DNA of 27,500 bases from Prorocentrum cordatum (GCA_963575745.1 CAUYUJ010010458.1:332123-359622); one strand, 5' to 3'; shown: positions 19,292 to 27,412, counted from the first letter of the stretch. A program made the numbers and translations. The notes: a model not told the origin generated them from the sequence alone.

Positions 19292-19987
19292 TGAGTCTTC
19301 ATTTCTAAAGAACGCTCGTTGATGATCCCTCCCCCCAGTGACCAGTGTATTTTTCAATCAGAGTGCTCTTCCCCAGGCTGGCACCCTCTTTTTTACAAGA
19401 GAACGCTTGTGGTCTCCAAACTGCCCCCCTTGCCCCCGGTTTACAACAACAGCGGCTCCCGCCGGATACTTCCTCACAATGTCTTCAGAATTCATGCAGG
19501 AATCGCGCTCTCGTGTGGTGCTTCTTCACATTGTATTGCGGCGCCGTGTCCCCAAGACACGAATCATGCTCTCGCTTTGGATTTCTTAACTTGGGAATCG
19601 CGCTATCGCTCGAAACTTCCTTCATGATGGGTTGACGCTTTCGCGACCCGCTCGCTTGACCTGGCCGTGTGGGCCCGCCCGCCCGACTTGCTCGCTTAGT
19701 GTCCGCCCGCTCGACACGCCGGTCTGGTTCTGCCGCTTGTGCTCCTGCTCCTCCTGCAATTTTTTCTCGTACTCCATCCTTCTCCCTCCCCCCTGTCTCT
19801 TCACTCCTCCCCTCCTTCCCCTGCTTTAGGGGCTGCGCTAGCAACACGCGGCAGGTAGGAAAGATTATCCCCAAGGGGGATACGATCGAAGACACAGAGG
19901 GCGGGTAGCGAGGGTTTGGTTTGGGACATATGTGCTGATTGGCGCGCGAGAAGATAAGAGCGAATAGTCGTAAACTGACTGTTTGTG
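19292..19987 (+). repeat. S-41-E composite module, copy A
   Basis: The leader (19292-19460) has TTCATTTCTAAAGAA, a T run with TCAATCAGAGTGC, CCCAGGCTGGCACCCTCTTTTTT and ACAACAACAGCGGCTCCCGCC. A decayed 41-base repeat follows (to about 19620; AATCGCGCTCTCG words), then CCGCCCGCTCGACAC and a pyrimidine tract (19755-19825). The end block (19826-19987) has hairpin 1, GCTGCG (19832-19837) with CGCGGC (19847-19852); hairpin 2, TATCCCC (19866-19872) with GGGGATA (19876-19882); then GATCGAAGAC and GAGGGCGGG. GTT repeats follow directly. Function unknown; a microsatellite-tailed retroelement or satellite unit are both possible. Confidence 0.8.
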
Positions 19988-20162
19988 GTTGTGGTTGTGG
20001 TTAGTGTTGTTGTTGTGGTTGTGTTTGTTGATGTAGTTGTGTTTGTTGTTGTTGTTATGTTGATGTTGATGTCATCGTGGTTGTCGTTGCTGTTGCTGCT
20101 CTTGTTGTTGTTGTTGTTGTTGATGATTCTGTTGTTGTAATTGCTGCTGCTGCTGCTGCTGC

Positions 20163-20229
<67 letters not shown>

Positions 20230-20230
20230 G
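19988..20230 (+). repeat. GTT array 1
   Basis: Starts impure (GTGGTT, TAGTGTT, GTTGATG, GCTGTTGCTGCT) and becomes a pure GTT run at about 20164-20230, directly against the leader of copy B. The minus strand reads CAA/CAG (poly-Gln) in one frame. Confidence 0.95.
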
Positions 20231-20700
20231 AACTTTCATTTCTGAAGAATAACTATTGTTGAGCCCCCCCGTCCGGTGCACCTTTTTTTCTCGATTGAAG
20301 TGCCCTTCCCAGGGCTCGCACCCTGTTTTTTATCACGGAAAGTCTTGAGGGTCAAACTGCGTTCTTGGCCCCCTGTTTACAACAACAGCGGCTCCCGCCT
20401 GAGACTTCCTCACAATTTATTGAAGAATCGCGCTCTCGCTTGGGACTTCCTTGCAATTTCCCACCGGATCGCGGCTCCCGATTGATACTTCCTCACAATG
20501 TATTGAAGAATCGCGCTCTCGCTTGGGACTTCCTGCAACTTACCACCGAAGCGCGGCTCCCGCGCGATACTTCCTCACAATTTATTCAGATGCCACTCCT
20601 CGACACTCAGGAATCGCGCTCCCGCTACAGATTGCCTGGCGGTTCAAGCAGAATTTAAGCTTCAACGACCCGCCCGCTCGACCCGCCCGTCTGGGCCTGC
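20231..20700 (+). repeat. S-41-E composite module, copy B, left half
   Basis: The leader begins AACTTTCATTTCTGAAGAA and contains TCGATTGAAGTGCCC. It holds a perfect small hairpin, CAGGG (20310-20314) with CCCTG (20321-20325), followed by T6, and then ACAACAACAGCGGCTCCCGCC (20379-20399). The 41-base minisatellite follows. After about 20700 the copy runs into the GCCCTTCGTGG array, and its end block appears only at 24080-24232. Confidence 0.8.
20389..20640 (+). repeat. 41-bp minisatellite in copy B
   Basis: Unit anchors CTCCCG or CTCTCG fall at 20392, 20433, 20475, 20516, 20557 and 20619, with spacings 41, 42, 41, 41 and 62. GGCTCCCG-type and CGCTCTCGCTTGGG-type units alternate, so the real repeat is a dimer of about 83 bp. 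Confidence 0.88.
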
Positions 20701-20769
20701 CCGACCAGCCCGTTAGGGACTGCAGTCGCCGCTCGCTGCCCTGCGCCCGCCTTCGATGCCCCTCGCTGC

Positions 20770-21947
20770 CCGTACTGGTTCTGCGGTCGCCTTCGCTCGC
20801 TGCCCTTCGTGGCCCCGTTGCTGCCCTCAGTGGCCCCGTCGCTGCCCAGTGTGGCCCCGCATTATATGCCCTTCGTGGCCCCCGCTCGCCGCCCGTCGTG
20901 GCCGCATATGCATGCCCTTCGTAGTCCCGCTGTCGCCCTTCGTGGCCCTCTCGCTGCCCTTCGTGGCTCGTGGCCCCTTTGCTGCCCTCAGTGGCCCCGC
21001 TGTCGACTTTTGTGGCCCCATATACGAATGCCCTTCGTGGCGCCCGCTCGCTCGTGCCCGTCGTGGCCCCATATGCATGCCCTTCGCGGCCCCGCTGTCG
21101 CCCTTTGTGGCCCCCTCGCTGCCCTTCGTGGCTCCGGTGCTGCCCCCTCAGCGGCCCCGTCGCTGCCTCTGTGGCCCCGGATGAAATGCCCTTCGTGGCC
21201 CCCGCTCGCTCGCGCCCTTCGTGGCCCCATATGCATGCCCTTCGTCGCCCCGCTGTCGCCCTGCATGGCCCCCTCGCTGCCCTTCGTGGCCCACTTTCTG
21301 CGCTCAGTGGCCCCGCTGTCGCCATTTCTGGCCCCATATATGTATGCCCTTCGTGGCGCCCGCTCGCTCGCTCCAGTCGTGGCCCCATATGCATGCCCTT
21401 CGTGGCCCTGCTGTCGTCCTTCGTGGCCTCCTTTCGGCCTTTCTTGGTTCCGTTTCTGCCCTCAGCGGCCCCGTCGCTGCCCTCTGCGGCCCCCTATACG
21501 CATGCCCTTCGTGGCCCCCGCTCGTTCGCGCCCGTCGTGGCCCCATGTGCATGCCCTTCGTGGCCCCATTGCTGCCCTTCGTCGCTCTGCTTGCCATCTG
21601 TGGCCCCCGCGAGACCTTCGTGGCCCCTTTGCTGCCCTCTGTGGCCCCGCTGTCGCCCTTGTTCGCCCCATATATATATATGCCCTTCGTGGCCGCCGCT
21701 CGCGTCCTTCGTGGTGCCTTCGCTGCCCTTCGTGGTTCTGTTGTCGCCGTTTGCGGCCCCCTCGTTGCCCTTCGTGGCCTCGTTTCTGCCCTCAGTGGCC
21801 CCGTCGCTGCCCTCTGTATACGTATGCCCTTCGTGGCCCCCGCTCGCTCGCGCCCTTCGTGGCCCCAGTGCTGCCCTCAGTGGCCCCGCTGTCGCCCTTC
21901 GTGGTCCCTTCGCTGCCCTTCGTGGCCCCGTTGCTGCCCTCAGTGGC
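20770..21947 (+). repeat. 158-bp higher-order repeat of GTGGCCCC monomers
   Basis: The basic monomer is about 21 bp (GTGGCCCCGTCGCTGCCCTTC-like). The landmark ATGCCCTTCGTGGC falls at 20866, 21028, 21186, 21344, 21502, 21680 and 21824; the spacings are 162, 158, 158, 158, 178 and 144. One full 158-bp unit consists of seven monomers of 26, 23, 21, 21, 21, 21 and 25 bases. Because 158 is not a multiple of three, all plus frames stay open by composition only, and long Pro/Ala/Arg frames on both strands are by-products. Confidence 0.95.
21677..21947 (+). repeat. Recent duplication, copy 1
   Basis: This end of the 158-bp array is repeated at 22912-23182 with three substitutions and no indel. A shared CGCGCGTGTTCCAC follows at 21947-21960, matched at 23214-23227. 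Confidence 0.95.
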
Positions 21948-21960
21948 GCGCGTGTTCCAC

Positions 21961-22194
21961 AAGACTGCAGTGGCGCTTCGCGCCATGCACCTTGGTCCTT
22001 GAAGTTTGGTTTGCAGGCGGAATAGCAGGAAGATCAAGCCGACAGTTTAGCGATAACTCCTTGTTGCCTTTTCCGGCATGGCCGCTATGATGATGATATT
22101 CGTTATCCTTTCTCCATGTTTATTTTTCTTCATGTTTGCCATACCCTGCGCATTCCCCCTATCGTCCTCAGCTTTTTTTTGCGGAGGCTCCTCC
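21961..22194. other. Spacer before CTTGGGGCC copy 3
   Basis: No gene is recognised. The part at about 22085-22165 is AT-rich with pyrimidine runs. Confidence 0.4.
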
Positions 22195-22720
22195 TGGGAG
22201 AGCCTCTGGGGGCCAAAAACAAATTGTCTCAGGCTTTCTTAAGGCCTTCTGGAGGCCTCCTGGGCGTATTCTGGGGGCCTCTGGGGGCTTCCTCGGGCCA
22301 CCCTGCCTCCAACCACGGTCTCCCTGAACGACCGGGTCACGATTTGGAATGCTTCGGAGGGTGTCTTGGGGCCATCTTGGGCCGCCATGGGGCCCTCTGA
22401 AGGCCATCTTGGACCCGTGTTGTGCCGTTTTGGGGCTCTCTTGGACTGCCTGGAAGCCCTTTCGGATGGTTGTGGGGCGATTTTGGATCCTCCCAGGTGG
22501 CTTCGGACGCCCAGAAGACCTCCGTCTTGGAGCGTCGGGAAGCCGAAAAGAGGAGAACCCCCAAATTCAGCAAACATTGCCAGAAAATCCATGACTTTTG
22601 CCTCTTGGGAGTGCTCTTGGAGGCCTCTTTGGGGCCGTCCTGGAGGCCTCTTGGGCCATCTGGAGGTCACGTCGGTCACTCTCGGAGCGCTCTTGCGCTG
22701 CCATGGGGGTTTCTGAGACG
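22195..22720 (+). repeat. CTTGGGGCC-type degenerate minisatellite, copy 3
   Basis: GGCCTTCTGGAGGCCTCCTGG, GGGCCATCTTGGG and GGAGGCCTCTTGG units fill the block, with a less repetitive section at about 22480-22600. It lies wholly between the two copies of the 271-bp duplication. Confidence 0.8.
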
Positions 22721-22911
22721 TCTCCGATGTCCCCCCTGATCGCCCTAGGTGTGCTGGGAAGGCTTGGCAAAACGCCCTGCGAGGCCAGGGGGGCCGCTTC
22801 GAGGCCCGTCCGGAGGGTCCCAAAGCCCCTGATCCCGGGAGTCCGGTTTTGGGGGGGGGGGAGGGTGACGGGTTTTCCCCTCGCCCGGGCTTATAAAAAT
22901 ATAGGAAGAGG

Positions 22912-23182
22912 AATATGCCCTTCGTGGCCGCCGCTCGCGTCCTTCGTGGTCCCTTCGCTGCCCTTCGTGGTTCTGTTGTCGCCATTTGCGGCCCCCTCGT
23001 TGCCCTTCGTGGCCTCGTTTCTGTCCTCAGTGGCCCCGTCGCTGCCCTCTGTATACGTATGCCCTTCGTGGCCCCCGCTCGCTCGCGCCCTTCGTGGCCC
23101 CAGTGCTGCCCTCAGTGGCCCCGCTGTCGCCCTTCGTGGTCCCTTCGCTGCCCTTCGTGGCCCCGTTGCTGCCCTCAGTGGC
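22912..23182 (+). repeat. Recent duplication, copy 2
   Basis: Identical to 21677-21947 apart from three substitutions, at a constant offset of 1,235 bases. It is preceded by a TTATAAAAATATAGG junction and followed by a 31-base insertion before the shared CGCGCGTGTTCCAC. Confidence 0.95.
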
Positions 23183-23227
23183 CCCCTCGCTGCCCCTCGT
23201 ACTCCACTTGAGACGCGCGTGTTCCAC

Positions 23228-24079
23228 TGGCCCAGGGTCTTCTGCAGGCTTCGAATGAAGGCCTGCGTCGACGAGGCCCCCGGGGCGTTCCCGCAGGTTT
23301 TCGGAGCCTCTGGAACTGCTCGGTGGTCATCGGGGCCATTCCGAGGCCCCCCACAGGTCATATGAGGCTTTCGGGTGCCTTCCAATCCCCCCGCGCCTTG
23401 TTTCCGCACCAGTCTCCGCTCGTATCCACCGGCCCCCAGTTTTCAACGTTCCTGCCCAATCTTGTCTACTCTTTCCCTTTATCTTCATTTTCATTTCGTT
23501 CGTACTCCATTGTGCTATTCCTCAGTTCTTCGCGCCTCGCCCACTCCTCCCCAGGCCGCCCCACCCCGCCCCGACAATCTCCACCCCTTCCCGCTCGCGT
23601 TCCGGATTTCTCCCACAGTGTTCCGAGCCCCTCCTCCAGATTCCTCCGTGCGCGCCCCGCTCCCCCGCGCCCCTCCCAGCCCCTCTTCTCACCCCTTGCC
23701 GCTCATCCCAATCCACTCCACGTCCCTGCGCCCCTCTCGACGCGGTTGCAGTTCTTGCTATCCTTCCGCCCCGCTCTCCCAACATCCCGCTTCTTCTTAG
23801 GGTTCCTCGAAATTTGTTTCCGACGCCAGTTCGCAGCTGTGCGCCCCCCCGTGGGGTATCCACGATATGTTCTTTCAAGACGGTTGTGCGTGGCGCTGTT
23901 TATGGCGCGACCCATGGCGAAACTTATTGTTAACCTGTGTTGGAGTGGCTGGCGAAAGCCATGGTGCAAGGTGAATCGCCACCCACACCGCAAATCATCG
24001 TTCTCCTTCCTTCTTGCCCGTCCCTTCCCTTCCTCCGATCCCTTCGTCCTCATTCTCCCCCGTTATGTGTTTCCCTTCG
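23228..24079. other. Pyrimidine-rich stretch inside module copy B
   Basis: From about 23430 to 23800 and 23990 to 24060 the plus strand is rich in CCC, TCC and CTT, corresponding in position to the pyrimidine tracts of copies A, C and D but much longer. The frame open at 23323-24195 shows no domain. No gene is called. Confidence 0.45.
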
Positions 24080-24232
24080 CTTTCAAGGGCTTCACCAACC
24101 ACGCGTGGCTGGGGGCGAATATACCCCCCAAAAGGGGAAGCGATCGAAGACGAGGAGGGCGGATATTCAGGGTTTGGGATATGCGTATTGAATGACGCGC
24201 GAGCAGATCGGAACGAACAGTCTTAACGTGAT
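24080..24232 (+). repeat. S-41-E composite module, copy B, end block
   Basis: GCTTTCAAGGGCTTCAC leads into a palindrome CCACGCGTGG (24099-24108), then CCCC (24126-24129) with GGGG (24134-24137) around AAAA, then GATCGAAGACGAGGAGGGCG (from 24142), GGGTTTGGGATATGCGT, TTGAATGACGCGCGAGCAG and ACAGTCTTAA before the GTT tract. Confidence 0.8.
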
Positions 24233-24252
24233 TGTTTTTGCTGTTGTTGTTC

Positions 24253-24303
<51 letters not shown>

Positions 24304-24324
24304 TTGTTTTTGTTGTTGTTGTTG
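24233..24324 (+). repeat. GTT array 2
   Basis: Nearly pure GTT/TTG with a TTTTTG interruption. It links the end block of copy B to the leader of copy C. Confidence 0.95.
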
Positions 24325-25280
24325 AACTTTCATTCTTGAAGAATAATTATTGTTGATCCCCCCCCACCGGTGCGCATTGATTTTTTCGATTGAAGTGCCA
24401 CCCCCGGGGCTCGCACCTTGTTTTTTCTCAAGGAAAGTCTTCCCGCTCAAACTGTGCCCCTGCCCCCCGGGCTACAACAACAACGGCTCCCGCCTGAGAC
24501 TTCCTCGATTTTTACTCAGGACCCCCGCTCCCGCCTGAGACTTCCGCGCAGTTTACTCAGGAAAGGCGCTCCCGTCTGAGACTTCCTCGCAATGTAATCA
24601 AGACACCCGCTCCCGCCTGAGACTTCCGTGCGATTTACGTGGGAACGGCGCTCCCGCTTGAGACTTCTTCGAATTTTACTAAGGACCCCCGCTCCTGCTT
24701 GACATTTCCGCGCAATTGACTCAGGAACGGCGCTCCCGCCTGAGACTTCCTCGCAATTTAGTGAAGACCCCCGCTCCCGCCTGAGACTTCCGTGCGATTT
24801 GTTCAGGAACGGCGCTCCCGCTTGAGACTTCCTCGCAACTTACTCAGGGCCCCCGCTACCGCCGGAGATTTCCTCACAATGTACTTAGGACTGCGCTCTC
24901 GCGTGCGACGCCCCCGCAAATTATTCTGGAATTGCGTTTCGGCGCTCAGGAACCACGCACGCGCCAAGGACGCCTTCACAACGTGGTATCTTCCCTCTTC
25001 CTTCGTCCTTCCCCCTCCCCTTCCTCCCACTCTCCCTCGTTCTTCCCCTCCTCCTCTTGCAAGGCCCGCGCCAATTCCAATGGCGGGCAGAGAGATGTAC
25101 GCCCCCGAAGGATTGTCCGCCCGTTCCGGTTTGCCCGTACGTCTAAGCCCGCCCGCCCCAGCAAAGAGAAATAATCCCCCCGAAAGGGGTGTGATCGAAG
25201 ACGAAGAGGGCGGGTTTCGAGGGTGTAGGGTACACGTGTTGAATGACTCGCGGGCAAGTAAGAGCGTACAGCCTTAAAAT
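24325..25280 (+). repeat. S-41-E composite module, copy C (most regular)
   Basis: The leader (24325-24500) carries AACTTTCATTCTTGAAGAA and TCGATTGAAGTGCC. CGGGG (24405-24409) pairs with CCTTG (24416-24420) using two G-T pairs, and T6 follows. The 41-bp array follows, then a pyrimidine tract (24985-25058). Hairpin 1 is GCCCGC (25064-25069) with GCGGGC (25083-25088). Then come a GC-rich spacer, hairpin 2 CCCC-GAAA-GGGG (25178-25189), GATCGAAGACGAAGAGGGCG (25193-25212) and TTGAATGACTCGCGGGCAAG. GTT array 3 follows directly. Confidence 0.85.
24484..24935 (+). repeat. 41-bp minisatellite in copy C with dimer and tetramer order
   Basis: Anchors CTCCCG and variants fall at 24487, 24528, 24569, 24610, 24651, 24692, 24733, 24774, 24815 and 24856, exactly 41 bases apart each time, then at 24896. 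Units ending in GACCCC-type and GAACGG-type sequence alternate, as do CTTCCTCG and CTTCCGYG boxes. Among the second type GCGCA and GTGCG alternate again, giving a 164-bp four-unit order. Confidence 0.95.
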
Positions 25281-25299
25281 GGTTGTTGTTGTTATTGTT

Positions 25300-25334
<35 letters not shown>

Positions 25335-25432
25335 GTTTGTTGTTGTTCTTGCGTTGCTGCTATTGCTGTTGTTGCTGTTTCTGTACCTGTCGCTGTCGCT
25401 GTTGTTATGGTCGTGATTGTGGTGGTTGGTTT
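25281..25432 (+). repeat. GTT array 3
   Basis: Pure GTT/ATT at first (25281-25335), then GCTGTT, CTGTCGCTG and GGTTGGTTTG variants. Here purity is highest next to the preceding end block, opposite to array 1. Confidence 0.92.
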
Positions 25433-26018
25433 GAGTTTTTATTTCAAAAGAAAAATAAAGACTACGGTTGATCCCCCTCCTGTAACCATTGTTTTTCAAT
25501 GAAAATTCTTCTCCCCAGGCTCGCGCCTTTTTTATAAGGGAACATGGGGGGGCACCAAACTGCGTGGTCGGGCCCCGGACTATAACATCAACGACTCCCG
25601 CCTGGTACTCCCTCGCAATTTATTCCAAGGTCGCGCTCTCGCGCGGGACTTCCTCGCACTTTGTAGAGGAATCGCGTTCTCGCGTGGGGTTTCTTCGCAA
25701 TTAATTCAGACGCCGCGCCCTCGACAACGCACTCGCTGTGGATTCCCTCGTGATTTATTTGGAATCGCGCTATCGCTCGACAAGTCTTCGCGATTCATAC
25801 AGGACGCATGCTACAGCAACCCGCCTGCCCCTTGTCCCTTCCTTCCGTCCGTCCTTTCTTCCCCTGCCTTAAGGGCTGCGCGACATACGCGTAGCAGGTA
25901 AGGAAAATATACCCCGAACGGGGTACGGTCGAAGACGAAGAGGGCGGGTATCGAGGGTTTGGGATAGACGTGTTGAATAGCACGCGATCAGAAAAGTGAG
26001 CAGTCTTAAACTGATTAT
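25433..26018 (+). repeat. S-41-E composite module, copy D
   Basis: The leader is more diverged (TTTATTTCAAAAGAA, TTTTTCAATGAAAATTCTTC, CCCAGGCTCGCGCC, CTATAACATCAACGACTCCCG). The 41-base anchors fall at 25595, 25636 and 25677. A short pyrimidine tract (25827-25868) precedes hairpin 1, GCTGCGCG (25875-25882) with CGCGTAGC (25888-25895), 8 bp with one G-T pair. Hairpin 2 is TACCCC (25910-25915), loop GAAC, GGGGTA (25920-25925). Then follow GGTCGAAGACGAAGAGGGCG and GTTTGGGATAGACGTGTTGA, with GTT array 4 directly after. Confidence 0.82.
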
Positions 26019-26137
26019 TGCTGTTGTTGTTGCTGTCGCTGTTGCTGTTACTGTTGATGTTGTTGTCGTTGCTGTAGTTGTAGTTGTTGTAATCATATTT
26101 GTTTTTTTGCTGTTGCTGATGCTGTTTCTGTTGTTGC
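26019..26137 (+). repeat. GTT array 4
   Basis: GTT with GCT, GTC, GTA and TTT variants is clearly more interrupted than the other arrays, and leads into the GTA array. Confidence 0.88.
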
Positions 26138-26139
26138 AC

Positions 26140-26185
<46 letters not shown>

Positions 26186-26247
26186 CGTAGTAGTCGTAGT
26201 AGTCGTAGTAGTGGTCGTGGTCGTAGTAGTAGTAATAGTTTTAGTTT

Positions 26248-26281
<34 letters not shown>

Positions 26282-26424
26282 CGTCGTAGTAGTAGTAGTA
26301 GTAGTCGTAATAGTAGTAGTCGTCGTCGTCGTCGTAGTAGTAGTAGTAGTAGTAGTAGTAGGTAGTAGGTAGTAGGTAGAAGGTAGCAGGTAGTAGGTAG
26401 TAGGTAGTAGGTAGTAGGTAGTAG

Positions 26425-26479
<55 letters not shown>

Positions 26480-26514
26480 GAGTAGGAGTAGGAGTAGGAG
26501 TAGTAGTAGTAGTG
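26138..26514 (+). repeat. (GTA)n array with a GGTAGTA heptamer block
   Basis: AGT/GTA units with CGT interruptions flank ten heptamers of the form GGTAGTA at 26361-26430 (two variants, GGTAGAA and GGTAGCA). A short GGAGTA hexamer run lies near 26479-26500. The minus strand reads Tyr-rich frames, which are by-products. Confidence 0.96.
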
Positions 26515-26628
26515 TTTGCTGTTGTGGTTGTGGTTGTGGTTGTGGTTGTGGTTGTTGTTGTTGTTGTTGTGGTGGTTTTGGTTGTTGTTGCTGCTGTTGT
26601 TGTTGTTGTTGTGGCTTTTGCTGCTGCT

Positions 26629-26660
<32 letters not shown>

Positions 26661-26702
26661 TGCTGCTGTGGTTGTTGTGGTTGTTGTTGTTGTTGTTGTT
26701 GC

Positions 26703-26766
<64 letters not shown>
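26515..26766 (+). repeat. GTT array 5
   Basis: GTGGTT units lead, followed by mixed GTT/GCT, then a pure GTT run from about 26704 to 26766. No module leader follows this array; a CTTGGGGCC block does. Confidence 0.95.
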
Positions 26767-26799
26767 GACTGGGGCGTGATTTTGGTACCCCGGAGTTGC

Positions 26800-27060
26800 G
26801 GGGAGGGTCGGGAAGCCTCTTCGGAACCTATTGGGGGCCTCGTGGTGGTTTCGTGGGGCCCACTTGAGGCCTCCAGTGGGGCTCCTGGGCTGTCTGAGGG
26901 CGTTGTTGGCCCACCTGACGCCTTCGGGAGCCGTCTGGCGGGGTTCTTGGAGGTGTTTGGGCCGTCTTGGGAGGCGTTTGAGCTCTCTTGGAGCTGTCTT
27001 GGGGGCCTCTGGTACTGTTCTTGGGGCTCACTCAAGCGATTTTGGGGCCATCCGTATGCC
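26800..27060 (+). repeat. CTTGGGGCC-type degenerate minisatellite, copy 4
   Basis: GGGGCCTCGTGG, GGCCGTCTTGGG and CTTGGGGGCCTC units recur with spacing of about 15-24 bases. The block ends at a short AT-rich spacer (27061-27125). Confidence 0.8.
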
Positions 27061-27126
27061 TCAGAATTTTGACGGATGTTAAAAGGTGAATTTTCAAACG
27101 TATATGATTTCCATTTTTTGTTTGAA

Positions 27127-27245
27127 AGGTTTTGGCTCCTTGGGGCCCTCAGGGAAGCGTCTTGGGGCCTCTCGAGGGCTTTTTGGGGTTTCTTGGGGGC
27201 GTCGTGGGGGGCTTGGGTGCCTCTGGGGTGGCCCAGGGGCCGTTT
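27127..27245 (+). repeat. CTTGGGGCC-type degenerate minisatellite, copy 5
   Basis: It opens with TTTTGGCTCCTTGGGGCCCTC, close to the opening of copy 1 at about 18-45, and runs to about 27245. This shared boundary argues for a defined left end of the family. Confidence 0.75.
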
Positions 27246-27356
27246 TAGGAAACGCCAGGGTTGGCCCGCAGCCTACACCTACGTGGGGTGCCACATGGGT
27301 GCGGGTCATCCGTGCGTTTTTTCTTGGCAATACACATATGGGCGAGTGGGCGAGAT

Positions 27357-27412
27357 GGAAAGAGAGAGAAAGAGAAAGAGAGAGAGAGAGAGAGAGGGAA
27401 GGAGAGAGAAAC
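27357..27412 (+). repeat. (GA)n tract
   Basis: GA/GAAA units with an AAG variant run for about 55 bases. A few GAT and GAG words follow at 27434-27500. No gene is seen in 27246-27500. Confidence 0.92.

Noticed and set aside
20311-20324. A tRNA gene at the GGGCTCGCACCC word
   Set aside because: The loop is six rather than seven bases and no acceptor, D or anticodon arms can be placed; kept only as a possible B-box-like word.
20809-22090. Three overlapping plus frames of 289 to 397 codons with MPFVAPARS-like repeats
   Set aside because: All three plus frames are open through the same 158-bp array, so composition rather than selection explains them.
24142-24153. GATCGAAGACGA in the end block resembles a conserved small-subunit rRNA stretch (GGGGATCGAAGACGATC)
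   Set aside because: The match is about 12 bases; the flanks, including the expected AGATACCGTCGTAGTC, do not follow, so chance is likelier than an rRNA fragment.
24484-24935. CRISPR-like regular array
   Set aside because: There are no unique spacers between short repeats; whole 41-base units are similar to each other, and the setting is eukaryotic.
26361-26430. Telomere-like heptamer array
   Set aside because: The unit GGTAGTA differs from the TTTAGGG type and grades into GTA repeats on both sides.
27118-27145. Dinoflagellate spliced-leader relic at TTTTGGCTCCTTGGGG
   Set aside because: Only TTTTGGCTC agrees with the leader I know; the remaining bases belong to the CTTGGGGCC repeat edge.
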